Part shown: positions 19,020 through 30,264 of the stretch, one piece after another | Position numbering within the stretch: the stretch's first letter is position 1 | How the letters are laid out: each line of letters begins with the position of its first letter | From: Pseudo-nitzschia pungens | Lineage: Eukaryota; Bacillariophyta; Bacillariophyceae; Bacillariales; Bacillariaceae | NCBI GenBank assembly: GCA_037355855.1 | Contig: CM074759.1 | Location: forward strand, 3,906,001 to 3,970,000 | Direction of reading: 5' to 3' | DNA: 64,000 nt | Made by a program: the position numbers and the translations under genes | The notes under the pieces: model-generated | Told to the model about the DNA's origin: nothing | What the model saw: the letters and a program-made list of their open reading frames with translations, nothing else | The model's database searches: none

Positions 19020-22000
19020 CTCTTCTGATATGAGGTGTGATGGGATGCCTTCCAATCCAAATCCCATCAATGCTTCTCCTGTTTCTCCCTTTTCCCCCTC
19101 CGACTCTTCCCCTGTCCCTCATTTTGTCCAATTAACTCTTCATGGAGAATCTCTTGCTGCTAAGGATTCTGACACTTTTGGTCATTCCTTCCCTCAAGCT
19201 CCATCCTCTAACTCCACCATCATCACATTCCAAAACATTGGACCACAGCGCAGAGCTGCCTTTATGTCCATGTCCAAGCACAACGCCCGTCAATTTGTCA
19301 AGAGCAATGCCAGTGTGGCTCTTTTTGCTGAACATTGTTTGAATGAATCCAAACTCCTGCCCTGTGATCTTTTCAATCGGCGCATGAAGAATGTCAGTCC
19401 CTCAAGTTTTTCCTATCTTGCTAACAACAAGCATGAAGCTTCTGCCTGCTCCTGGATTCAGCCTGGCGGCACAGGTTTTTCCATTGACCAGCTGTTCAGC
19501 TCACACAAGATTGCACATGGAGCTGATCCATCTGGTCTTGGCAGATGGTCCTTTGTCAAGTTTCAGGGCAGGGATGGCTACAATGTCACCATGTTTTCTG
19601 CCTACTGCCCAGTTGAAAATGATAGGGATCTTGGCTCAGTCTGGAATCAACAGTACCGATACTTTCAAGCCGCTGAAAATCTTTTCAGTCCCAATCCACG
19701 CATTCTCTTTCACAGGGATTTAACTGCTGCCCTTCAAGTCTGTCTGGGTGCAGGTGATCAAGTCATTGTTGGGATTGACCAGAATGCTGATGTCCGGACT
19801 GATGGCTTGTCTTTTGAGCTCAAGGCTCTTGGTTTCAGAGATGCCATTCTTACCCTTCATAGTACGTCTTCTCCTCCTGCCACTCACAACCGAAACACTA
19901 CCAGAACACCAATTGATGCCATTTGGGTCTCTGAGAATGTTGATGTTCTCAGGGCTGGGTATTGTCCCTTTGGTGGTGTCTATGGTATGGAATCTGACCA
20001 TAGAATGCTTTGGATTGAGGTTTGTAATTGCAGCCTCATGGGCAAACATATTCCACCTCCTGTGAGATTCTCTCTGTCCAAACTCCAGTCCTCCCATCCT
20101 CATCTGCGACAACGGTATTTCAAGCGAGTGAGGCACTGCTTTATCAAGGCTGGAGTGTTTTCTCTCCAAGCTAAGCTGGAGCACCTACTGGCTCAGTTTC
20201 AGTCTGGGGATATTTCTGTGCGCACTGATCTCATCACCACATATGAAGTACTCCATGAAACCTCTACCTCTCTCAGGCTCTCTGTTGAACAAACCCTCTG
20301 CCACACTAGAGCTGGTTTGGTTCCATGGTCACCTAAGCTGCAAGTCTATCGTGATACCATTGACTTTTGGCGGCGTGTTGTTAAGTTGAGACAGGGTGTG
20401 TCCACCAGTCATACTGTTTTGAAAAGGTTGGCCTGCAAGCTTTCTCTCTACAAAGGAGAACACAGTGACCTTTCCAGTGCTCTCCTCCATCTGAAACAAG
20501 CTTACAAGCAATACCGGGCAGTGAAGAAATTGGCCCCCTCATGGAGAGACTCCTTCAATCAAGGCCTGGTGGATGCACTTCTTGCTGAAGGCAAGCCTCA
20601 CAACCAGCATGCTTCTCAGATTCGTGCCAGGATGCGCAGGGAACGTCTTCAACGAGAGCTTGGTCTCGCTGCTCGGTCTATTCGGGGACGTGTCAACAAG
20701 TCAGCAGTCTTGCGCGCTATTGCAGTTGGCCATGATGGTGTTGAACAGGTCTTGGAATCTCAGTCTACTATGGTTCCAGCTATGGCTGAATCCAATGTCC
20801 GGCGTCAACAGCAGTGTCTTGGCACTCCTTCCATGACTCTCTCCTTCATTCAAGATTTTGGATACCTAGGCACAGCCCATGCTTCTGCTCAAGTTCTTGA
20901 TGGCACATACAATCCTCCTCCTGCCACTGACAAATACCTCTCTGAATTTCTTTCTTGTCTCAAAGTCCCTGACTCTATCCTGAGTTTGCCCCCCTTTGAC
21001 TATTCTGTGTGTCCAGCTGACAATGCCGCTGCCTGGAAACGCCAGAGGGAACGCACAGCAAGTGAACCTTCTTGTTTGAGTTTTGCCCACCACAAGGCAT
21101 TTGCCCTGGATCCCCAGCTGAACAAGTTTGACACTCTCCTGAGATCAGTCCCATTGATTGTTGGCTTTTCTCCTTCTGCTTGGCAGGTCATCACTGATGT
21201 TGAGATCTTCAAGAAACCTGGGGAATATAGGGTGGATAAGATGAGGCTTATTCAGCTGATGTCTCCTGAGTTCCAAATCAACAACAAGATGATTGGCAGA
21301 CGCATTCTTGCCCATGCTGAACGTGCCAATGCTGTGGCTGTTGATCAACATGGAAGCAGGAAACACCACAAGGCCATCAACACCTGCCTGAACAAGAAGC
21401 TCATCTGTGATGTGTTGAGGCAGAAGCGCAGATCTGGTGCTGTTGCTATGAATGATGCCAAGGGCTGCTATGATAGGATCTCTCATCCCATTGCAGGTCT
21501 CACTCTCCAGAGCTTTGGGGTTCCTGCACATGTGTGTGAGGTTCTTTTGTCTACTTTGCAACTTGCCAAGCACCACATCAAAACTGGTTTTGGTCGGTCC
21601 GGTCCTGTGTATGGTGATGAACCTGTTCCTCTCAGTGGTTGTGGCCAAGGCAATGGTATTGGTCCAACTCTTTGGGCTTTGGTGTCAACAATTGTCTTCC
21701 GAATGATGCAACAGGCTGGGCATGGTGTCCATCTTCTCACTTCATTGTCACTGCAACTGGTTTCTCTTGTGGGTTTTGCCTTTGTGGATGACACAGATTT
21801 GTTTTGTGCTGGCTCTGATCCCTCCATATCTGGTGAGGAATTGGCTGTTGACTTTCAGGCAGCTCTTGACCGATGGGCTGGTGGGATTATTGCCACTGGT
21901 GGTGCGATTGAACCTGCCAAATCCTTCTGTTATTTGATTGATTTCAAATGGAATGGATCCGGTTGGGATTATCGCTCCATTGCTGACATGCCTGGTGACT

Positions 22001-24852
22001 TCTCAGTTGCTGACAAGAATGGCAATCGAGCTACCCTGGATCGTTTTGAAGTTGACCATGCTGACAAGACTCTTGGGGTTTTTATCTCCATGGATGGCAA
22101 TGAGGAAGCACAGATTGCTCACATGAAGTCACAGTCTCAGTCTTTTGGCTCTCAGCTCAAGGCTTCCAAGTGTGAGAAGCGCGCATCCCTCTACACCTTC
22201 AAGTATTCTTTCATGAAGTCTGTTGAATACCCCATGCCTGTCACGCAACTTGATGAGGCCACTTGAACTAAGATAATTCACCCAGCTCTTGTTCCTGTGC
22301 TGAATAAAGCAGGGATGTCACGGACATTTCCCAGACATGTGTTCTATGGTCCTTCCCTCTATCAAGGCTTTGGATTCATCCATCCATACCTCCTCCAAGA
22401 GTTCAGTCATATTGCCACCCTCTTTCAGGAATCTGTCAGGTCCTCACAAACTGGTAGGATTCTCAGGCTAACTGCTGAGTCTCTACGGCTCGAACTTGGC
22501 ATTCCTCTCCATCTTGGTGTCACACCATATCATCCTTTTGCTTCCTACGTCACTCCTTGCTGGTACAAACATGTGTGGAAGTTTTTCTCTGTTCACCCTG
22601 TGAGCTTGTTTGAAGACTTCCCAGATCTTCCTCTGTTACGTTCCAATGACTGTTATCTCATGCAAGCCTTTGTCAACTCTGGCTTCAGAGGTGCTGACTT
22701 GTCCCTCTTGAATCACATGCGCATGTCCCTCAAGGCTATTTCCCTTGCTGACATTTGTACTCCAGATGGAAAAAGACTCTCTCCCATGGCCTTCCAGCTG
22801 ACATCCTCCAATCACTTGAGGGATCATCTTGACTGGCCGAGATGTCCTCCATCTTGGCCTCCAGCAGCAAAGCGCTTATGGACTAAGGCACTTCAGACCT
22901 GTTTTCTTCCCCCTTGTCCAACCCCTGCAGCCAGGGCACTGGCTACTTCTTTCCATCTTGGGCATTGGCTCTCTCCCCAGACAGCTTCTCTCTGGCCTTG
23001 GTTTTTGTCTCCATCCACCAACAGAATATTCTTCAAAACTTCTACTGGCTGGATTGTGAGCACCTCCCAGGGCAGGGGCAGATACAGGGTCACTTCTGAA
23101 CTCATTCCTGACAAACCAGCCTGTGCTGATTTGCTTGTCTGCCCTGTTATTTGTGGACAAGTTGTACGCGTTGTTGGGTCCTCAGCCTTTGTTTCCGAAC
23201 CTCCTGACATGGATCCTCTGGAGTACAATCCATATGATTCTCTTCCAGACTCCCCAGTAGATGCCTTTGATGCACTCTGTGCGTCTCCAAGAGTACTTCT
23301 CCACAAATATTCCCTACCACAGGCTGGCTGTCAGCCCCTTGTTGATGCTATCCAGAGTGGTACTGCCAGTGCTGTATGTGATGGTTCATTTGATCCGGAC
23401 TTTCTCAGAGGAACTTCCGCTTTCATTTTGTCCCCCAATACCTCCACCAAGACTGCCTCATTGTTCCTCACTGGCTGTAATTTTGTCAGTGGATCCCCTG
23501 AGGATCAATCTTCCTACAGGAGTGAACTGGCAGGAATCATTGGGGTTCTCACCTGCTGCACTGCTCTGGTGAGTCTTTTTGATATTGCTTCTGGCTCTAT
23601 CACTATTGCTCTGGATGGTGACACAGCTCTCAAACAGGCTGAGGGATCATGGCCATTGGTTATTTCCCAGAAGTCTTTTGATTATGTTTATGTCATCAGA
23701 AACATGATTTCTGCCCTGCCAATCTCTGTGCACTTTCGGTGGGTTCAGGGCCATCAAGCTGGAATCTTTCTTGATTGGTGGGCCCTTCGCAATCAGCAGG
23801 TTGACAGCATGGCAAAGGCCTTTCTCTCTGTCCATAGAGCTTCTGCCCATCACTATCCCAGACTTGTGTTTGAGCCTTGGGCATTTTCTCTCAATGGATG
23901 CAAGTGTTCAAGGTTTGATCAGAATGCTCTGCATGTTGCCATTTCTGGTCCTCCTCTTCTTAAATATTGGAAGACCCACCATGACATCCCCATTCCACAA
24001 CCTGTTCTGAGTTCCATCCATTGGTGTGCCCATCTGTCTGCCTTCAAGCGATTACCTCCTGGCATGCAAAGGTGGTTTGTCAAGTTTGCTTCTGGATGCA
24101 TTGGTGTTGGCAACCAACTACTTCACTACCAGTATCGGGATCACTCCAGGTGCCCATTGTGTGATGCAGACAATGAGAAGGTGTCTCATGTGCTCTCCTG
24201 CAAGGACACTGGGGCAGTACAGCACAGTGTGTCAGCTTTCAAGGGACCTCTGCAGAAGAGGCTTGAAGCTGAACAAACTGCTCCATCATTGGCTGTTGCC
24301 ATTGTGGATCTTCTCACCAGAGTTCGGAAGGGCCAGAACATTTATCCATCATCCTACTCACTTGCAATTGCGTCTGCTGTCAGGGCACAGAGGACTATTG
24401 GCTGGCACAACTGGCTTCTGGGTAGGTGGTCTCCTCGCTGGTATCAAATTCAGGCTGACTACTACTCCCACATTGGAAGCAAGCGCTCTCCCAAACGTTG
24501 GGCTACAGCTATCATCCATCAGTTCTTTCTTACCTCCTGGGATCTTTGGACCTATAGGAATGAACGACTTCATGGTCCTGGGGGAACCCTTGATGCTGAA
24601 CAACACCAATCTCTTGATGCTTCCATCACCTTAGAATTGGCAATTGGTGCAGCTGGTGCACTTCCCCAGTCACACTCCCTGTTACAAACCCCTTTCCACG
24701 TCCTACAAGGTTACACCCTGACTGCCAAGCGGCAGTGGCTTGCAACCATCCACCTTGCAAGGAAGCAGTATGCAGCGCCTGTCCCACCAGTGCAGCCATA
24801 CCAACAAGAGGCTGCTCTTCTCAGAGCCTGGCTTACTGGACCTCAGGGTTGA
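19012..24852 (+). pseudogene. NLR-2 ORF2 (about 1946 codons) with one in-frame TGA
   Basis: The ATG at 19012 overlaps the ORF1 stop in ATGGTTAG. Domains by residue: AP-like endonuclease about 60-335 (TRTPIDAIWV, ESDHRMLW); RT about 740-1000 with AMNDAKGCYDRI (about 811), SGCGQGNGIGPTLW and FVDDTD (923); RNase H about 1450-1610 (VCDGSFDPD, SELAGI, LDGDTAL, RWVQGHQAG, VDSMAKAF); zinc motif CPLCDADNEKVSHVLSC near 1715. The codon at 22264-22266 is TGA where NLR-3 has TGG (LDEATWTKI). The frame is otherwise open to the TGA at 24850. The break falls between RT and RNase H, so a truncated endonuclease-RT could still be made. Confidence 0.92.
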
Positions 24853-25147
24853 TTACACTTTGTACCTTGGTTTTGTCTTCTGTTCCTGCTTCTCATCCTG
24901 TCCCATCCCCTTTGATACTGGCTCTTATCCCAATATCCACATTCCCATCTCACTTTCTCTCAAGTCCCTATTTTGTGGGACTTGTTTGTCTTTTTCCCTG
25001 CTTGATGTTCAAGGTTTGTTTGAAAATTTGTCGTTCTGCCACTTGGGGTCCTGACTCTATGATGGAGGCGACGTTAAAGTCTGGTTACAGACTGAGTAAT
25101 TTAGTTTCACCTTTGGTGATTAAAGTTATTTAAATACGTATATTATT
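24853..25147 (+). other. NLR-2 3' UTR and tail
   Basis: A 295-base untranslated end. Its last about 90 bases, from GAGGCGACG through GTCTGGTTACAGAC, are shared with the 3' end of NLR-4. It closes with a TATTATTAT-like tail that merges into the target duplication. This shared end is the likely template recognised by the RT. Confidence 0.85.
25078..25119 (+). promoter_or_regulatory. Two conserved 3' UTR hairpins of the NLR family
   Basis: Hairpin 1 is AGTCTG-GTTA-CAGACT (25078-25093), identical in NLR-4 (57864-57879). Hairpin 2 is TCACC-TTT-GGTGA (25107-25119); in NLR-4 it is CCACC-TTT-GGTGG, a compensated base-pair change. A 3' stem-loop that the RT recognises is known from other stringent LINEs; that role is inferred here. 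Confidence 0.75.
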
Positions 25148-25166
25148 ATTAATAAGGCTCTACTCA

Positions 25167-25408
25167 GAGACAATGCCAAGCGCAAGGAACATACCTTTCA
25201 ACCCAACGATAAGGTATGGATGCAAGAACCGGACCCGGACAAGCTGCAGCCAAGACAAACTGGACCCTTCGTGATCCAGCAAGTCAACGATAATGGCACA
25301 GTGAAATTGCAGAAAGCCCCCTCAATAGTGGAAACAGTGAACATCCGGAAGCTGACCCCCTACAAGGAACCGGAGTCGGAATCAACGGCCATTCACTGGT
25401 CAACTTAG
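25167..25408 (+). pseudogene. Gyp-A pol, C-terminal end of integrase
   Basis: Continues the frame interrupted at 14224: RDNAKRKEHTFQPNDKVWMQ, then RQTGPFVIQQVNDNGTVKLQ, a typical gypsy integrase C-terminal fold, ending at TAG 25406-25408. It is followed after about 30 bases by the 3' LTR, so only a short polypurine tract region lies between. Confidence 0.88.
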
Positions 25409-25439
25409 TAAGTAGGCTTCGTCTAATCATGAGGCACTA

Positions 25440-25713
25440 TGTGACGGGCTAGTGTAGCTAGCAGTCACGATTAAATAATTAACCGAATCCCACATACAAG
25501 CCGCCCGGCTTTAGGAGTGACCAGTGTTTGAATACAAATATTCAAACTGTGCGCCGGACGCTCCAGCAATGCATGTGCGCCGTTATTCAAATATAAGCAC
25601 GGCGCACTTGTGTATATTCAAACGTTCACACGAAAATCGAATCACTCTCTTAAGAGTTAAAATATTAGTCACAATTTCCATACTACTCCGAAATTCTACT
25701 CTAGACCGTAACA
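25440..25713 (+). repeat. Gyp-A 3' LTR
   Basis: 274 bp, the same length as the 5' LTR with two substitutions by eye. It is followed by the duplicated ACCAG at 25714-25718 and then NLR-3. Confidence 0.92.
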
Positions 25714-28162
25714 ACCAGAGCCAGTCCATTTGAAATCAATCAAATAATAGAAGGATTTGGCAGGTTCAATAGCACCTCCAGTGGCAATAATGCCACCAGC
25801 CCATCTGTCAAGGGCTTCCTGAAAGTCAACAGCCAGAGTCTCACCAGGTGTGGAGGAATCAGAGCCAGCACAAAACAAATCTGTGTCATCCACAAAAGCA
25901 AAACCCACAAGTGAAACCAGCTGCAAGGACAGGGAAGTGATAAGGTGGACACCATGCCCTGCCTGTTGCATCATCCGGAAGACAATTGTAGAAACCAAAG
26001 CCCAGAGAGTGGGATCAATACCATTGCCTTGGCCACAACCACTGAGAGGAACAGGTTCATCACCATACACAGGGCCTGACCAACCAAAACCAGTTTGGTG
26101 TTTGGCATTTTTGATGTGGTGCTTGGCATGTTGCAGAGTAGACAGGAGAACCTCACACACATGTGCAGGAATGCCAAAGCTCTGGAGAGTGAGACCAGCA
26201 ATGGGACGGGAGATCCTATCATAACAGCCCTTGGCATCATTCATAGCAACAGCCCCAGATCGGCGCTTCTGCCACAACACATCACAGATGAGCTTTTTGT
26301 TCAGGCAGGTGTTGATGGCTTTGTGATGCTTCCTGCTACCGTGCTGATCAGCAGCCACTGCATTGGCAAGTTCAGCATGGGCAAGAATGCGTCGGCCAAT
26401 CATCTTGTTGTTGATTTGGAACTCAGGAGACATCAACTGAATAAGCCTCATCTTGTCCACTCTATATTCCCCAGGTTTCTTGAAGATCTCCACATCAGTG
26501 ATGACCTGCCAAGCAGAAGGAGAGAAACCAACAATCAATGGGACTGATCTCAGGAGAGTGTCAAACTTGTTCAGCTGGGGATCAAGAGCAAAAGCCTTGT
26601 GGTGTGCAAAGCTCAAACAAGAAGGTTCACTTGCTGTGTGTTCCCTCTGGCTTCTCCAGGCAGCAGCATTGTCAACTGGACACACGGAATAATCAAAAGG
26701 GGGCAATCTCAGGAGCGAGTCAGGGACTTTGAGACAAGATAGAAATTCAGAAAGGTATTTGTCAGTGGCAGGAGGAGGATTATATGTGCCATCAAGAATG
26801 TGAGGAGCAGCATGGGCAGTGCCTAGGTATCCAAAGTCTTTGATGAAAGAGGGAGTCATGGAAGGGGTGCCAAGACACTGTTGTTGGGGCCTGACATTGG
26901 ATTCAGCCATAGCTGGAACCATAGTAGACTGGGACTCCAAGACCTGTTCAATACCATCATGGCCAACTGCAATAGCTCTCAAGACTGCTGCCTTGTTGAC
27001 ATGACCCCAAATAGACCTAGCAGCGAGGCCAAGCTCTCGTTGAAGCCGTTCCCTGCGCATTGGAGCCTGAATCTGGGAAGTACTCTGGTTGTGGGGCTTG
27101 CCCTCAGCAAGAAGTGCATCTACCAGGCCTTGATTAAAGGAATCTTGCCATGAGGGAGCCAACTTTTTCACCGCCCGGTACTGCTTGTAAGCTTGTTTTA
27201 GATGCATGAGAGCACTGGAAAGATCACAGTGTTCACCTTTGTAGAGAGAAAGCTTGCAGGCCAGCCTCTTCAGAACAGTGTGACTGGTAGACACACCCTG
27301 CCTCAACTTGACAACACGCCGCCAGAAATCAATGGTATCACAATAGACTTGGAGCTGTGGTGACCATGGAATCAAACCAGCCCGAGTGTGGCAGAGGTGC
27401 TGTTCAACAGACAGCCTGAGAGAGGTGGAGGTTGCATGAAGGACTTCATAGGTGGTGATTAGATCAGCACGCACAGAAATATCCCCAGACTGAAACTTAG
27501 CCAGTAGGTGCTCCAGCTTAGCTTGGAGAGAAAACACTCCAGCCTTGAGAAAGCTGTGCCTCACACGCTTGAAATACCGTTGGCGCAGATGAGGGTGGGA
27601 GGACTGGAGTTTGGAATGAGAGAAGCTCACAGGAGGAGGTAGATGCAAGGGAAAACAGGGACTCCACAGAAGCAGTTTGCCAATCAGAGTTGTCAGGAAA
27701 AGCTTCAGCATAAACTGGAGGGATGGCAGACTGGCAGACATCATGGATGGATTTCTTGTCGTTCTCATCCTTCTTGCTGAAAAAGTGAGTGGGACTTGGA
27801 CACCCAGCCCATAGCTGGGATCCTGCTGGAGTTTTGTGAAGAGCAAGAATAGGGAGGGGAGGGGATGCACGACCAGTAAAAGGCCCTTTACCATAGAAGC
27901 ACCAGAGGAAAGAGTCTGAGTGAACCTTGTTGGCAGCAGCCAGGGCTTGCTTGCGCAGAGTAGTTCGCGCTGCCTGTGAAGAGGAAGCAGAAGGCTTGTC
28001 AGAAAGAAATGCAAGAGTGGCTTGCTTCAGACTAGAATGGAAAGCTGAGAGGCTGATTTCTCAGAGCCTGGCTGCCTGTCTCCTGACTGCCCATCTCCTG
28101 ACTGCCCACTGCCGGACTTCTCACTGCCTGACTGCCCAGTGTCTGACTGCCCAGTGCCTAAC
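25714..28162 (-). pseudogene. NLR-3 5' side: ORF1 fragment fused to ORF2 linker and RT
   Basis: From 27645 down to 25719 the minus frame is ORF2: PPPVSFSHSKLQSSHPHLRQ, then the RT with NDAKGCYDRI, SGCGQGNGI and FVDDTD. From 28162 to about 27650 the sequence is ORF1 (Ser/Gly repeats and the TPSAERH-type region), but the long frame here reads it out of phase. Against NLR-1, about 3.06 kb between ORF1 and the end of the endonuclease is missing. The join shows AGATG, present at both parental sites (about 2077 and 5140), which fits a microhomology deletion. A 15-bp insertion (KNAKHQ) is near 26100. Confidence 0.85.
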
Positions 28163-28329
28163 TGCCATACCCCGGGTCTACTAGTGATTAGAATAGTAGT
28201 GATATGCAAATTGTGAGCTCTATCAATTAGTCTATTGCTATTGGACTCAGCTGTCTCCAGAATCGGTGATTCTGTCAACTCGCTGATTCTCAGTCATGAG
28301 TGGACTCGTGACTGTTCCGGTGCACGGCA
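28163..28329 (-). repeat. Gyp-B 3' LTR (167 bp), copy a
   Basis: Minus-strand ends TGCCGTGCACC and GGGGTATGGCA match the LTR at 9099-9287. It directly follows the gypsy pol to its right, with the purine tract GGAGGAGCA just upstream on the minus strand. Its outer flank is NLR-3. Confidence 0.8.
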
Positions 28330-29952
28330 TGCTCCTCCATGGTACTGTTACATTCACTCCTCCATCTTGGTGCTGTTCCTGCAATAATAGGGATGGACTC
28401 TCCTGATGTTAACTCAGTCGGTTACAAAGGTAGCAGTTTCAATAGTTAGAGTTCCATTGTCATGGGCCTTGAGCACCTTGTAAGGTGGAAGGATAGTTTT
28501 GGAATAATGCCCTTCCTTTCCAGGGTGACATAGTCTCCTTCCTTATATACATGGGGGATCCTTTTCTGGTTCTCCCTGATGTTGCTCTTGTGGATATGCT
28601 GCCTTTGTGGTGAACTCCCCAAAGGGGTCCTTCTTGTGGAGGTCTCTTTGTTCGAAATTGAAGGATAGCAGGCAGTCCTTCAGCACTTGGTGGATCCTTT
28701 CCAATACAGCATTGGATTGGGGGTTCCAAGTGCCACTAGGCTTTCTTTTCATTCCCATGTTATCACAGAGCTCTTGGAACTCTGCTTTGAACTCACTCCC
28801 GCCATCAAAGCCAATTTCCTTTGGGCGCAGATATCTTGCTAGCCAGGTACTATCCAACAATCATTGAGTTTCTGCTGCATTTGGTGAGTCCCTTAGGTGA
28901 GCCAGTTGAAACCATCCAGTTACTGGGTCCACCATGGTGAGAACATGGATGTGGTAGTTTTACCATTTTTATTGTGGACAGTTGCAGGTCCCCAGAGGTC
29001 AACATTGACCCTCTGCCACTTGGTAACCTCAGCTGCTTTTTCTGGTAGTAGTCCATACTTCTTCCGGCCACTTTTCTTGAACATCTGGCACGTGTGACAG
29101 TGTTTACAAAGGTCCTGGACGTCCCTTCGAAGGCCTTTCCAGGTGAACACTGAGTGCATGCTCTTTTCCATCCTCTTTTCTCCGGGGTGGACCAACATGG
29201 TGTGGTACCATTCCATGACTCTTTCCTTGAGTTTGTCGGGAATCAGGATCTTCCCTTCTTTGTGGATTAGGCTGTAGCCTTCCACATCTTTGGTGATTAG
29301 CCGATTGCCTTTTTCCAGAGCGCTCTTGATCTGTGTGTCCTTTTGCTGGTAGAATTGGATCATATCTGGGGCAAGTGGGAATGCACTATTGCCCTGGAAT
29401 TCTTCCGGCGATTCTCCAAGTGGGAATAGGAGTTGCCGGAGGTGCTCTTCCTCATCTGCGTAGATGAGGGGCTTATTTGGTGGTAGCCATTCCACTGTAT
29501 CTGCTGGATCATCAGTGATGTCCAGTTGCGATAATGCATCTGCTGTGTCATTGTCTTTGCCAGCAACATGCTTGACTACCGGATGGAACTCCTCCATAAG
29601 GAGCCTCCACCGGACCATCCGTTGGGTGGGCATCTGCTGATAGAGCAGATTAAGGTGGTCTGTGTGAATAATCACATCTTGGCCTCGTAGGATTCCTTCG
29701 AATGCCTTTAGTCCTTCCACTATACCCAGGAGTTCTTTTTCTCCTACTGTGTAGTTGAGCTGCGCTGAGTTCAGCTTGCAGGTGTAGAATCTGAGGGGTT
29801 TGCCATCTTGGCATACAGTTGCTCCCAGCTGCCTGTCACTGGCTTCTGAGTAGAGATGAAATGGTTTTGTAAAATCTGGGAATGCAAGTTTCGCTTCATT
29901 TGCAAGCATCCTCTTCGCCTCCATGAAAGCTTTCTGCTCTGCTGGACCCCTG
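28330..29952 (-). pseudogene. Gyp-B (copy a) pol: RNase H and integrase, frameshifted
   Basis: Starts at 29950 with GPAEQKAFMEAKRMLANEAK, so most of RT is missing. RNase H follows (FHLYSEASDRQLGATVCQDG, GEKELLGIV, IIHTDHLNLL, DTADALSQL), then the integrase zinc domain (HPGEKRMEK, CKHCHTCQMF), VNVDLWGPA, GFDGGSEF and NAVLERIHQ. A frameshift lies near 28945 (SMFSPWWTQ against the expected IHVLTMVDPVTGWFQL) and an in-frame TGA near 28863. The C-terminal VLKAHDNGTLTIETATFVTD ends at TGA 28414-28416. The family differs from Gyp-A. About 85 bases of 3' UTR separate it from its LTR. Confidence 0.85.
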
Positions 29953-30264
29953 TGTTACGGTCTAGAGTAGAAATTTTGGAGTAGTATGAAATTGTGAATG
30001 TTTAGATACTTTACGGAATATTGTTACGCGAATTGAGAGTGGAAACATATGAAATTTGAGGTCGCGAGCATAGCCACATTTTGGCATGCTCTGCCATAAA
30101 TGTTGATTCATTTTCGATTCCCACGATTAGGCATATATCTTCTTCTGGGACTTGACCATAATAATTAGGACACATATATTAATGTATCCATGTACGTATA
30201 TTCGATTCCCATGATGTGGGATTCGTTTAATTATTCAGTCGCTACGCTAGCCCGCTGCTGTACA
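29953..30264 (-). repeat. LTR of a Gyp-A-related family, joined directly to Gyp-B pol
   Basis: Minus-strand start TGTACAGCAGCGGGCTAGCG and end CTCTAGACCGTAACA resemble the Gyp-A LTR ends. Immediately inside is CAG and then Gyp-B pol. The flanks (CCCTG and GATTG) do not match, so it is not a simple solo LTR. It marks a chimeric or deleted element. Confidence 0.7.

Larger units (their letters stand above)
14225..25147 (+). mobile_element. Full-length non-LTR retrotransposon NLR-2 (10.9 kb)
   Basis: The element is bounded by a perfect 19-bp target duplication. Layout: 5' UTR 14225-16043, ORF1 16044-19019, ORF2 19012-24852, 3' UTR 24853-25147. It ends in a TATTATTAT-like tail rather than poly(A). 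ORF2 carries both endonuclease and RNase H domains and a C-terminal zinc finger. I could not assign a named clade with confidence. It is complete at both ends; the only clear coding lesion is one TGA in ORF2. Confidence 0.95.
11808..25713 (+). mobile_element. Ty3/gypsy element Gyp-A, truncated inside, split by NLR-2
   Basis: Two 274-bp LTRs (11808-12081 and 25440-25713) differ at two positions by eye, and ACCAG is duplicated at 11803-11807 and 25714-25718. Without NLR-2 and its target duplication the element is about 2.96 kb. The internal region starts in the middle of RT, so gag, protease and the first part of RT are absent. The near-identical LTRs mark a recent insertion. Confidence 0.92.
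9288..28162 (-). mobile_element. Non-LTR retrotransposon NLR-3, old and multiply interrupted
   Basis: The minus-strand remnants lie at 25714-28162 (5' side) and 9288-11807 (3' side). The two parts join in register once Gyp-A and one copy of its 5-bp duplication ACCAG are removed, because NLR-1 runs continuously through the same place (about 152-175). Both outer ends abut Gyp-B LTRs, so the true NLR-3 termini are missing. It also carries an internal deletion near 27646, a MITE and several frameshifts. Confidence 0.85.

Noticed and set aside
22264..22266. TGA recoded as Trp or read through
   Set aside because: Other genes here end with TGA in the normal way and the homologous codon in NLR-3 is TGG; a simple nonsense mutation is enough.
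25696..28014. 772-codon frame as a novel fusion protein
   Set aside because: Its first about 120 codons read ORF1 sequence in the wrong phase after an internal deletion; only the ORF2 part is real.
29953..30264. Simple solo LTR
   Set aside because: The flanking five bases do not match and gypsy pol is present on one side only.
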